Shown here in pieces: positions 1 through 8,100 of a DNA stretch of 64,000 nt. The notes under the pieces were generated by a model. That model saw only the letters and a program-made list of their open reading frames with translations. It did no database searches and was not told the DNA's origin. Position 1 is the stretch's first letter. Each line of letters opens with the position of its first letter. Location: the NCBI GenBank assembly GCA_025963715.1, contig JAOQAG010000008.1, forward strand, positions 87,907 through 151,906, given 5' to 3'. The DNA is from Bacteroidota bacterium (GTDB lineage Bacteria; Bacteroidota; Bacteroidia; 2-12-FULL-35-15). The position numbers and the translations under genes are program-made.

Positions 1-1
1 T

Positions 2-361
2 GCCTGCGCTAATAATCCGATCTGGATCATCCGTGAACAGAAATTGCTGGAATTTAAACCCGATAAACAACCGATCGGAATGTATAAAATTTACGAAGAA
101 AATGAGCAAAAACCGTTCACACTTCAAACCGTTCAATTGCAAAAAGGTGATCTCGTTTACACATTTACCGATGGATATGCCGATCAGTTTGGCGGCGAAA
201 AAGGTAAAAAATTCAAATACAAACAATTGCAGGAAACATTGATGCAGATCAATAAACTGCCAATGCAGGAACAACAAAATGTTCTTGACAAAATAATTGA
301 GGACTGGAAAGGCAAGCTGGACCAGGTGGATGATATTTTATTGATCGGGATCCGCGTTTAA
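2..361 (+). CDS. SpoIIE-type PP2C protein phosphatase, C-terminal end (partial)
   Basis: The reading frame is open at the left edge of the window, so only the last 119 residues are present. They match the end of SpoIIE/RsbU-type serine phosphatase domains: a GDLVYTFTDGYADQFGG block, where the TDG motif carries a metal-binding aspartate, and the terminal DDILLIGIRV block, where the paired aspartates also bind metal. In Bacteroidota such domains usually sit behind TPR, GAF or 7TM sensor regions and act on anti-sigma-factor antagonists. The sensor part lies outside the window, so the input signal cannot be assigned. The family call is confident; the full architecture is unknown. Confidence 0.85.
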   Translation, partial: ACANNPIWIIREQKLLEFKPDKQPIGMYKIYEENEQKPFTLQTVQLQKGDLVYTFTDGYADQFGGEKGKKFKYKQLQETLMQINKLPMQEQQNVLDKIIEDWKGKLDQVDDILLIGIRV

Positions 362-435
362 ACTCACCTGCTTATTTCTATTCTTGTTAGACGCTACGCC
401 CAACACGGGGTTACTGTACGCAGATGCTGTGCGCT

Positions 436-493
436 TTTCTACCACATACCGCACATAGAAACACATAAGGCGCGATGTAAAATGCCAATGTAT
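436..493. repeat. Fragment of the TACCACATA palindromic repeat
   Basis: This stretch matches one end of the larger repeats at 1582-1829, 2810-3106 and 4141-4358: a TACCACATA block, an ACACATAAGG block and then the GCCAATGTATA block, equivalent to GCCAACGTGTA in the other copies. It lies exactly where the sigma-factor remnant at 485-844 loses similarity to its family, so it probably arrived with or after that gene's truncation. The rest of 362-484 contains a short GCTACGCCCAAC motif also seen near 36340 and 36680. Confidence 0.6.
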
Positions 494-844
494 AATTCTT
501 CCGCATCCAACCGCTGAATGATCTCGGCCTGCATCGGAATATTTTCTACTTCTTCATCTATTGTGAGCATAAATACGTTGCCTCAGGAACATCAGCGATT
601 CATTTACCATGATCCTTCTCGTCCATACAAACAAACTGTGTTCGTTCTCATAATTGAAACGATCCAGGTTTTGAAACACTTTCATAAAACCACGCATCAG
701 GCAATCTTCTGCATCGGCTTCACGACCAACATATCTCATGCAAATGCGAAACATTGGCGCGTACAATTGTTCGAACAATTGCTTTTGTGCTTTTTTATCT
801 GCTTTGTGACAGTCGTTAATAAATGTTTCGCTGAATAATTTCAT
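485..844 (-). pseudogene. Broken ECF-type RNA polymerase sigma factor
   Basis: From a start at 844 the protein reads as sigma region 2 (MKLFSETFINDCHKADKKAQ onward, then DAEDCLMRGFMKVFQNLDRF and the FVWTRRIMVNESLMFLRQR block). It then runs into a stop at 554-556 after six unrelated residues. Moving to another minus-strand frame just after FLRQR restores family-like sequence (VFMLTIDEEVENIP, then QRLDAEELY) down to about 485, where it meets a repeat fragment. The DNA-binding region 4 is therefore missing, and a frameshift separates region 2 from the linker. I infer a decayed gene. A sequencing error could explain the frameshift but not the loss of region 4. Confidence 0.75.
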
Positions 845-1069
845 TTGTTCTACCTGTATAATGCTTAAAAACAGCCCGGCGTTGCCCGGACATGAAAATA
901 AATGCATCTCTTTTACAAATGTAACAACTATTACCAGGATAAACAGGCTATTTCATTGGCCTTCCAGAGAGAATAACCAGTATAAAAGAGGAATTGGCAG
1001 GCAGTTTTTCGCTTTTAAAAGTGTGCAAAAAACCTATCCAACGGTAGTTTCTTTAAAAAATCACTTTTT

Positions 1070-1077
1070 TACCTTTG
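1070..1077 (+). promoter_or_regulatory. Candidate -7 promoter element
   Basis: TACCTTTG matches the Bacteroidota -7 consensus TAnnTTTG. No gene follows on this strand. The transcript would run almost at once into the hairpin at 1105-1146. No convincing TTTG -33 box is visible at the usual 19-21 bp spacing. The stretch 845-1312 contains nothing else recognisable. Confidence 0.35.
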
Positions 1078-1104
1078 CAAAGATCGTGTTTTACGACATT
1101 TGAT

Positions 1105-1146
1105 AAAATGAAACCCGGAAGTACAATTTCCGGGTTTCATTTTTTT
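1105..1146 (+). terminator. Strong intrinsic terminator hairpin
   Basis: A perfect 13-bp stem (ATGAAACCCGGAA paired with TTCCGGGTTTCAT) closes a short loop and is followed by seven T residues. The T tract is on the + strand. The minus-strand tail (TTTTAT) is weaker but could also stop the lipoprotein transcript from 1510. With TACCTTTG at 1070 it could bound a small RNA of about 65 nt. Confidence 0.7.
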
Positions 1147-1312
1147 AAGAGATTATTTGAACTGTAAAGCAGGACACCATTTTAAATTGTTCGATTTTTT
1201 TGTGGTGAATCCACTTTACATAAAGCATGTCAGCAATGGCATGCTTTCTTTTTTTACATATTACTTCCTCCCTGGTTGCCACAGATTCACAGATTTTTCA
1301 AACCGCAGGATC

Positions 1313-1510
1313 TTACATACTGTCTTTTACATGCAGGCTGTCTTTCACCGGATCTTTAGCATTATCGCCGCCTAATTTACCACCGCTGTTCGCCGGATCT
1401 GCAGAACCTTCAAGGCTGGGATGTCCGTCACTATCGGCATGACCGACACAGGCAGGAAGAGAAATGGCAACAGTTGCGCAAAGCAATGCAATTTTGAAAT
1501 ACTTTTTCAT
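1313..1510 (-). CDS. Small hydrophilic lipoprotein
   Basis: A 65-residue protein with an export signal: MKKYFKIALLCATVAISLPAC, where SLPAC is a clear lipobox, so lipidation at Cys21 is expected. The mature part is about 44 residues, rich in Gly, Asp, Ser and Lys, with the repeated word KDSLHVKDSM at its end, and has no recognisable domain. An AAAAAAAGAAAAACC stretch lies directly before the ATG. It stands alone between repeats. Function unknown; the coding call rests on the signal peptide and lipobox. Confidence 0.7.
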   Translation of the reverse strand: MKKYFKIALLCATVAISLPACVGHADSDGHPSLEGSADPANSGGKLGGDNAKDPVKDSLHVKDSM

Positions 1511-1581
1511 GGTTTTTCTTTTTTTAGATTATACATGCTGTACTAAAAAAGGATGCCATGTAAAACATTACACGCTAAAAT

Positions 1582-1829
1582 CTACCACATAAGACACAAA
1601 GAGGTACAGCACAAAAGGAACAAAAGAGCTGTGTGTTAAACCGGGTGCAGGAAATACACGTTGGCATTCGCATCTTGCCTTATGTGTTTCTTTCTGCGGT
1701 ATGTGGTAGAAAAATACTTTGGTATGTTACAGCGCACCTTTTGATTCTTTTGTTTTCTTTTGTGGTTCAAAATTACACGTTGGTATGTCACAGTTTGCCT
1801 TATGTGTTTCTTTGTGCCTTATGTGGTAG
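1582..1829. repeat. MITE-like palindromic repeat, copy 1
   Basis: About 250 bp bounded by inverted ends: CTACCACATAAGACACAAAG at the left, and the complementary CTTTGTGCCTTATGTGGTAG at the right. A second inverted pair lies inside (ACAAAAGGAACAAAAGAG against CTTTTGATTCTTTTG). The internal words TACACGTTGGCATTCGCATC and TTACACGTTGG are shared with the copies at 2810 and 4141. No transposase is encoded. It fills most of the gap between the lipoprotein and the LytTR regulator. Confidence 0.7.
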
Positions 1830-1854
1830 AAAATAAGCTGGCAGGTTTAAAACC

Positions 1855-2550
1855 TCAGGAAGCAGAAGGATGAATAAGCGCAAGAAAAGTTTTTTTGTAC
1901 GTTTCGGAAACGGGAATGTACACCTCATTTATTTTGATGCGGTCGCGCTCAACGGAATCGATCTTTGCGATCGAAACCATGAATGATTTGTGCACGCGGC
2001 AAATGATGGAAGCAGGGATCTCTTTTTCAAGATCTTTGAATGTCTGCAAAGTCATGATACGCTTATTTACTGTATGGATCCGCCGGTAATCGCGCATACC
2101 TTCAATGTAGAGAATTTCATCAAGTTGGATCTTTTCCAGGCGGTATTCCGTTTTCACAAAAATAAATTTCTTGTCGCCTGCTACGTGGCTTTTCGATAAT
2201 TCATTCTCTACACGTTCTACCGCCTGGTAAAAACGCTCAAACGTAAACGGCTTCAGCAGGTAATCCGTTACATTGAGCTCAAATCCTTTTAACGCGTATT
2301 CGTTATACGCTGTGGTAATGATCACCTCAGCTTTGGTGCCGCTTGCTTCCAGCAGCTGGATGCCGGAGATCTCGCCTAAGTTAATATCAAGAAAAATAAG
2401 ATCAACCAGGTTTGATTTTAAAAATGCAAGCGCTTCCATGCTGTTGTCGAACGTAGCCAGCAATTGCAAATGCGGCAGCTTCAGCACGTAGCTTTTTGTA
2501 CGTTCCATTGCCAAAGGCTCATCTTCTATGATCACACAATTAATCCGCAC
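1855..2550 (-). CDS. LytTR-family response regulator
   Basis: A 231-residue regulator: receiver domain at residues 3-120 with acidic pocket Glu9/Asp10, phospho-acceptor Asp55 (LIFLDINL) and conserved Lys100 (YLLKPF), then a LytTR DNA-binding domain at about 130-225. The start codon is GTG, the only one in frame that gives the canonical INCVIIEDEP beginning. In Bacteroidota these proteins normally pair with a LytS-type histidine kinase encoded next to them. None is present here, so this is an orphan. The family is firm; the target genes are unknown. Confidence 0.93.
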   Translation of the reverse strand: MRINCVIIEDEPLAMERTKSYVLKLPHLQLLATFDNSMEALAFLKSNLVDLIFLDINLGEISGIQLLEASGTKAEVIITTAYNEYALKGFELNVTDYLLKPFTFERFYQAVERVENELSKSHVAGDKKFIFVKTEYRLEKIQLDEILYIEGMRDYRRIHTVNKRIMTLQTFKDLEKEIPASIICRVHKSFMVSIAKIDSVERDRIKINEVYIPVSETYKKTFLALIHPSAS

Positions 2551-2809
2551 GATTGTTTATTATCCCTTTTATTTTGTAAATATTGTCTGTATCTGTAATT
2601 GCCAGCGAATGTTTTTCCGCGCCTGTAAATTTAAGCTGAATAACTGATCAAAAGTAGTTTCGGTAGCAGTTCATTCAAATTGTATTATGCCATTTAGCGG
2701 GATTTATCTGCAAAACAGGGCTTTTGATCTGCAAAACGAAAAAACTACTACAAAAGAATCAAAAGATTTGAGTGGTGGGTGAGATTCTAACCGCAGAAAA
2801 AAATAAAAA

Positions 2810-3106
2810 CCACCACATAAGACACAAAGAAACACATAAGGCGTGGCGTATAAAAAAGGTTCACCACAAAAGGAACAAAAGAAAACAAAAGAGCTGTGTG
2901 TTAAACCGAATGTGAAAAATACACGTTGGCATTCGCATCTTACCTTATGTGTTTCTTTGTGCGGTATGTGGTAGAAAGAGGCGGGGGAAATATATTTGCA
3001 TGTCACATCTCTCCTTTTGATCCTTTTGTTTTCTTTTGTGGTTCAAAATTACACGTTGGCAGGTCACGTCTTACCTTATGTGTTTCTTTGTGTCTTATGT
3101 GGTAGA
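2810..3106. repeat. MITE-like palindromic repeat, copy 2
   Basis: The longest copy (about 297 bp). It begins CACCACATAAGACACAAAGA and ends TTTGTGTCTTATGTGGTAG, so its termini are inverted. The middle carries an additional TTATGTGTTTCTTTGTGCGG end-like block, suggesting two units fused or nested. The gap 2551-2809 before it shows no gene or recognisable signal, only a few short repeats of CTGCAAAAC. Confidence 0.7.
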
Positions 3107-3201
3107 AAAATACGTTGGTTAGTTGTTTTTCACCGGAATGTTGATCGTTTGAATTTTAATTGGTAAGTTCGTTATGTTCTAAGCCCTTAAAATTATTCCA
3201 C

Positions 3202-3408
3202 ATGTATTTTCCAATTATTCTTTTCATCATTTTATTAGTAAGCGGCGTACCCGCGTTTTTTATTGCCCGGAAAATAATGGATGTAATGGCGGCCAGGGAA
3301 AACAAGTGGGCAACACTCGCTGGCGTATTGTCGTTCATGGCATTTTTTGTCATCTTCCTGTTTATCATTATCGCCATCATTCTTTCCAGTGTGGATTTCG
3401 GACGGTAA
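3202..3408 (+). CDS. Small two-helix membrane protein
   Basis: A 68-residue protein starting MYFPIILFIILLVSGVPAFF, with a second hydrophobic helix (about residues 40-63) ending in SSVDFGR. The two helices are joined by a charged stretch (ARKIMDVMAARENK). I chose the ATG at 3202 because the longer frame adds a non-hydrophobic leader with no support. Its stop codon abuts that of the convergent gene at 3409-4041 with no bases between. No family recognised. Confidence 0.6.
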   Translation: MYFPIILFIILLVSGVPAFFIARKIMDVMAARENKWATLAGVLSFMAFFVIFLFIIIAIILSSVDFGR

Positions 3409-4041
3409 TTACCAGATTTTTTTCCTGATGATGTATTCTGCCAACAGTAAGTTGGGCACAAACCCCAGCCACGCATCAATCATATAAAGCGACACCGGAT
3501 CGATGGTAAACGTGTGTGATAAAATTAATTTCCAGGTACGCAGCGCAATCGCCGAACAGGTAAGTGCATAACTCCTGATCATATATTTTTTATGACTGCT
3601 GATATTCCCTTTCCGCGCTTCCGTAAAGGCTTTAAGCGTAAACCAAAACCACAGGCAATCCAGTATAAAAAATGCAATTTTAGATGGCAAAAAACCATTG
3701 GCATAATACGCCATGATGAGCGCCGCCGGAAAATTAATAATGAGAATATCCAACACATATATTTTACCGATGAGCCGGTGCAGCTTGCGGTAATGAGTTT
3801 GCAGATACGTTGAAAATTGCGTGAAACCTGCCAGCAATGTAAAAATACTGGAGAACACATGAATGTAAAAAGCAATTTTCCATACGGTGATGTGGATGTA
3901 TTCCTGCTTTACGCTAAGGAAACCGGCATGATCATCAAACGTGTCGTACCTGCTGATCGTACGTGCCATTAAAAAAGTGCCGGTGCAAAGCAACAGGTAA
4001 ACAAGGGTGGTTTTAAATACAGAAAAAAGCGCTGATCTCAT
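3409..4041 (-). CDS. DUF2306-type integral membrane protein
   Basis: A 210-residue protein with about six hydrophobic helices. The region around residues 53-90 (KIAFYIHVFSSIFTLLAGFT, then YRKLHRLIGKIYV) has the HR..G..Y signature of the DUF2306/YozB-like family, whose members are multi-helix inner-membrane proteins with conserved histidines, possibly redox- or haem-related. The function is not established for this family. It is convergent with the small membrane protein at 3202-3408, with directly adjoining stop codons. Confidence 0.75.
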   Translation of the reverse strand: MRSALFSVFKTTLVYLLLCTGTFLMARTISRYDTFDDHAGFLSVKQEYIHITVWKIAFYIHVFSSIFTLLAGFTQFSTYLQTHYRKLHRLIGKIYVLDILIINFPAALIMAYYANGFLPSKIAFFILDCLWFWFTLKAFTEARKGNISSHKKYMIRSYALTCSAIALRTWKLILSHTFTIDPVSLYMIDAWLGFVPNLLLAEYIIRKKIW

Positions 4042-4140
4042 TTAAACAGATATTTTTTATAGCAGCATGCAAACATAAATGTAAACATTTAATGAGGATC
4101 CGGAACTTTTGAGCAACTGCATATTACCATTACCCTTTTT

Positions 4141-4358
4141 CCACCACATAAGACACAAAGAAACACATAAGGCGTGGCGTATAAAAAAGGTTTACCACAA
4201 AAGGAACAAAAGAAAACAAAAGAGCTGTGTGTTAAACCGGATGCAAGAAATACACGTTGGCAGGTTACAGTTTATCTTTTGTTTTCTTTTGTGGTTCAAA
4301 ATTACACGTTGACAGGTCACGTCTTACCTTATGTGTTTCTTTGTGCCTTATGTGGTGG
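4141..4358. repeat. MITE-like palindromic repeat, copy 3
   Basis: About 218 bp with the same inverted termini (CCACCACATAAGACACAAAG at the left and CTTTGTGCCTTATGTGGTGG at the right) and the same internal blocks (ACAAAAGGAACAAAAGAAAA, TTTTCTTTTGTGGTTCAAAA, TACACGTTGG). It is a slightly shorter version of copy 2. It occupies about a third of the 4042-4656 gap; the remainder holds only the promoter candidate at 4570. Confidence 0.7.
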
Positions 4359-4569
4359 AAAGGGGCGAGGGAAAATGTCCTGATGTTTTTTTAAAAATCA
4401 TACACGAAACGGCGGCATTCATTCCCCTACTATTTGCATGTTTATTACACATACATCGCTTGTCAGCCATGGCATAAGTGCACAGCCCCGGGCTGCCGGA
4501 TCTCACTTTTTTATCCGCCTCCATCCTGTTCCTGATATTTTCGCAAAATCATATCCGCTTTTTTAGCCG

Positions 4570-4602
4570 TTTGTGCCACTGCCACAGATTGTTGTATATT
4601 TA
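4570..4602 (+). promoter_or_regulatory. Candidate promoter of the adhesin operon
   Basis: TTTG at 4570-4573 and TATATTTA at 4595-4602, separated by 21 bp. This fits the Bacteroidota TTTG / TAnnTTTG layout with one mismatch in the -7 box. It would give a leader of about 50 nt before the ATG at 4657. Confidence 0.4.
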
Positions 4603-4656
4603 ATCCGATGTAGAAAAAGAGGATAAACTTTTATACACGCTCTAAACACAAAAAAC

Positions 4657-5142
4657 ATGAAAAAACAATCGTGGGCAGGCATTTTATGCCTTGCACAAGT
4701 ATTTTGTTTTGCACTGAACGCACATGGCGCAGCTGTATACAAAACACAACAAGCTACTGTGATCCTGCTTCCCGCAGGCATTACCGCATCCTGGAAAGAG
4801 GAATACAAAGACGAGCAGATCCTGATCGAATCGTCGGTTGCCGTGTATGAAGATGTAATAAATGGCATCAGGCACGAGCGTGTTGTATTCCGTTACACCA
4901 ATTTAACTTCCCAAACGATCACCGTTTCGTTCAACAGAACCATGAATTACGATGGCGTTTGTTACGGCTGCGATCATCCGGATAAAAAATATTCCATTAC
5001 GTTAGCGCCAATGGAATCAAAGGAATATGCGAATGATAACAAAGACAAGCTCTTTTTTATTTTCTCAAAAGACCTGAACAAAACCATTACTAAAAAACTG
5101 GATAGCTTCCGCATCCTTAACATCGAAAAGCTGGCAAAATGA
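4657..5142 (+). CDS. Secreted protein of unknown function, operon with adhesin
   Basis: A 161-residue protein with a signal peptide (MKKQSWAGILCLAQVFCFAL, cleavage near AHGA). The mature part looks like a single beta-sandwich: alternating strands, an ASWKEEYKDEQILIESSVAVYED segment split by turns, and one Cys pair in YDGVCYGCDHP. Its last codon overlaps the start of the adhesin gene in an ATGA, so the two are translationally coupled. It may assist or accompany the adhesin at the cell surface, but that is inference from position only. No family recognised. Confidence 0.75.
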   Translation: MKKQSWAGILCLAQVFCFALNAHGAAVYKTQQATVILLPAGITASWKEEYKDEQILIESSVAVYEDVINGIRHERVVFRYTNLTSQTITVSFNRTMNYDGVCYGCDHPDKKYSITLAPMESKEYANDNKDKLFFIFSKDLNKTITKKLDSFRILNIEKLAK

Positions 5143-8100
5143 AAAAAGGTATCCTGATCGCACTCGTCTTATTTTCTTTCTATAAAGGAAAAGCACAGTG
5201 TAATGTAAATGTTTCTGCAAGCGCTACTACTATCACTTGCGGACAACCGGTTTCTTTAACTGCTTTCGGACAATCAACGGGAACGGTTATTTTAAATGAG
5301 AATTTTAACACCGGCGGTTTCGGCCCCGGCTGGAGCTCCACACCGGGCGCCGTAAATTTCAGTAATCCTTGTTCGCCGGGAGGCGTGGATGGTACGCCGC
5401 ATGCCTGGATGGACAATAACACCACCGAACCGCGCACGTTAACTTCTACTGCATACAACCTCAGCTCCGCTACTGCAGGTGTAACCATCTGTTTTGATCT
5501 GTTGTACGCCATCCAGGGAAATGCCGCGCCATGCGAAGGCCCGGATGAACCGGATGAAGGGGTATATCTGCGTTATTCCACCAATGGCGGCGCCACCTGG
5601 GTAACCATTCATTATTTTGATCCCAATGGCGGAAACGATCCGACACTTACCAACTGGAACAACTACTGTTTTGTGATCCCGGCAGCAGCCATCACTTCCA
5701 GTACCATGTTCAGCTGGTACCAGGATGTGGGATCCGGTGCGGATTACGATCACTGGGGAATTGATAATGTGCAGATCTATCAGAACGATGTAAATGCGGA
5801 TCTGATCTGGCTGCACGATGGCTATAACTATGGAGTTGGAAACCCGGGCGGTGTGGATCCCACACAGGTAACGCCTACCAGCACCACTACTTACACGGCA
5901 CAGCTTACTACCGGCAGCGGTGTGGTTTGTACGCAAAGCATTACCGTTACTGTACTTCCACCGGTATTTGACGTAAACATTACAGCAGCGCCCACTTCTA
6001 TTTGTCCCGGCGATTGCTCCAATATCACAGCAACGGCGCAGGAAGTCATCAGTCCGGCCAGCACACCCACGTTTGAAAACACCGAATTTTCCGTTGTTGC
6101 CAGCGGATCGGCCAGCGTGAATATTAATGTGCAGGGATTGAATACCACCAGCTTAAGCAACGGTTCCATCACACAAGTCGTCATCAACGGCTTTACCTTT
6201 TCGGGAAGCTCCTTTTGTACTTCCTTTGGCGGATGTCCTTGCGGAACAGGTACCGTGTCCTTCGGGCAAACCTGTACATTAACCCCGGGCAGCTTTACCG
6301 TAACATTAACATCTCCGGGAGGATGCTCCATTACGCTTGTCCCTGCCGGACTTGCGGGCGGCGGTTATTCCAATACCGTGTTTGTTCCCGTAGGGGGAAC
6401 TACCCTGGGCGGATCATTTCCAACAGGCGGGCCATGGAATCCAAGTCAGCCATTTTCCAATTTAAATGGCTGCGATCCAAACGGTGTCTGGACACTTTCT
6501 TTTAACGCACCCGGCGTTGGCTTTGGAATTGGTACATTGCAAGGCTGGAGCATCAGCTTCGACGATCCGGCAATTTATGGCCCGGTAACTTATGTATGGT
6601 CGCCAACTACCAACATGAGTAACTCAACAACATTGAGTCCTACTGTTTGTCCGACCACCACCACTACGTATTCATTAACTGTTGCCAACCCTACACCGGG
6701 TTGTCCGACGCATACCGAGCCTGTAACAATTACTGTTACACCCTGCGGAACCTGTACACCGCCAACAGCTACCATTACCAATCCTGTAGCGGTATGCGCA
6801 CCTGCAACCGTTAATCTGGCAACAGCGGTATCGGCATCAGGAGCAAATGTTTTATCGTATTACGCCACCAATGCCAATGCAACAGCAGGAACAAGTGCGC
6901 TTGCAAGCAGCGTAGTGAGCGCATCCGGCACGTATTATGTACGCGTTCAGGATCCTGTAAATGCAACCTGCTTTACGGTTTACCCGATCACAGTTACCGT
7001 TAATCCGGCAATAACTGTATCTGTATTGCCTGCTGCACCAACTATTTGTCCGGGATCATCCGTGAGCTTAACAGCCAGCGGTGCTGCCACATACAGCTGG
7101 GCTAATGCAACGGGATTAAGCGGCACAACAGGAGCAACCGTTACGGCATCGCCTGCAACAACTACTACGTATACTGTTACCGGAACAAGCGCGGGATGTA
7201 CCGCTACAACTACGGTTCCTGTTACCGTTGCAAGCAGCTTAGTGGTAAGCGTAACACCGGCCAGCCCTACCATTTGTCCGGGCGGAAGCACCACGCTTAC
7301 AGCAAGCGGCGCTACCACATACACCTGGGCAAATGCAACAGGATTAAGCGCAACAAGCGGCACCAGTGTAACGGCATCGCCTGCAACCACTACCACGTAT
7401 ACCGTTACCGGAACAAGCGGAACATGTACGGCCACCACAACGGTTACTGTTACTGTATCCAACAGCTTAATAGTAAGTGTAACACCAACCAGTGCAACCA
7501 TTTGTCCGGGTGGCAGCGCAGCACTTACAGCAAGCGGCGCTACTGCTTATACATGGGCCAATGCAACAGGATTGGATGTAACTACAGGCGCTACTGTTAA
7601 CGCATCGCCTGCAACCACTACCACCTATACCGTTACCGGAACAAGCGGAACCTGTACCGCCGATACAACTGTTACCATTACTGTATCCAATAGTTTAATA
7701 GTAAGTGTAACACCAACCAGTGCAACCATTTGTCCGGGTGGCAGTGCAGCACTTACAGCAAGCGGCGCATCCACATATACCTGGGCCAACGCAACAGGGT
7801 TGGATGTGACAAGCGGCGCTACTGTTAACGCATCGCCTGCAACCACCACCACGTATACCGTTACCGGAACAAGCGGAACATGTACCGCCGATACAACTGT
7901 TACCATTACTGTTTCCAATAGTTTAGCGGTGAATGTAACACCGGCTAGTGCAAACATTTGTCCGGGCGGAAGCACCGCGCTTACAGCAAGCGGCGCTACT
8001 ACTTATACATGGGCCAATGCAACAGGGTTGGATGTAACCAGCGGTGCTACCGTTAACGCATCGCCTGCAACTACTACTACGTATACCGTTACCGGAACAA

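Noticed and set aside
861-1103. 80-codon open frame after the sigma remnant
   Set aside because: No family resemblance, no signal peptide, and it runs through the candidate promoter element at 1070. Composition is like intergenic DNA.
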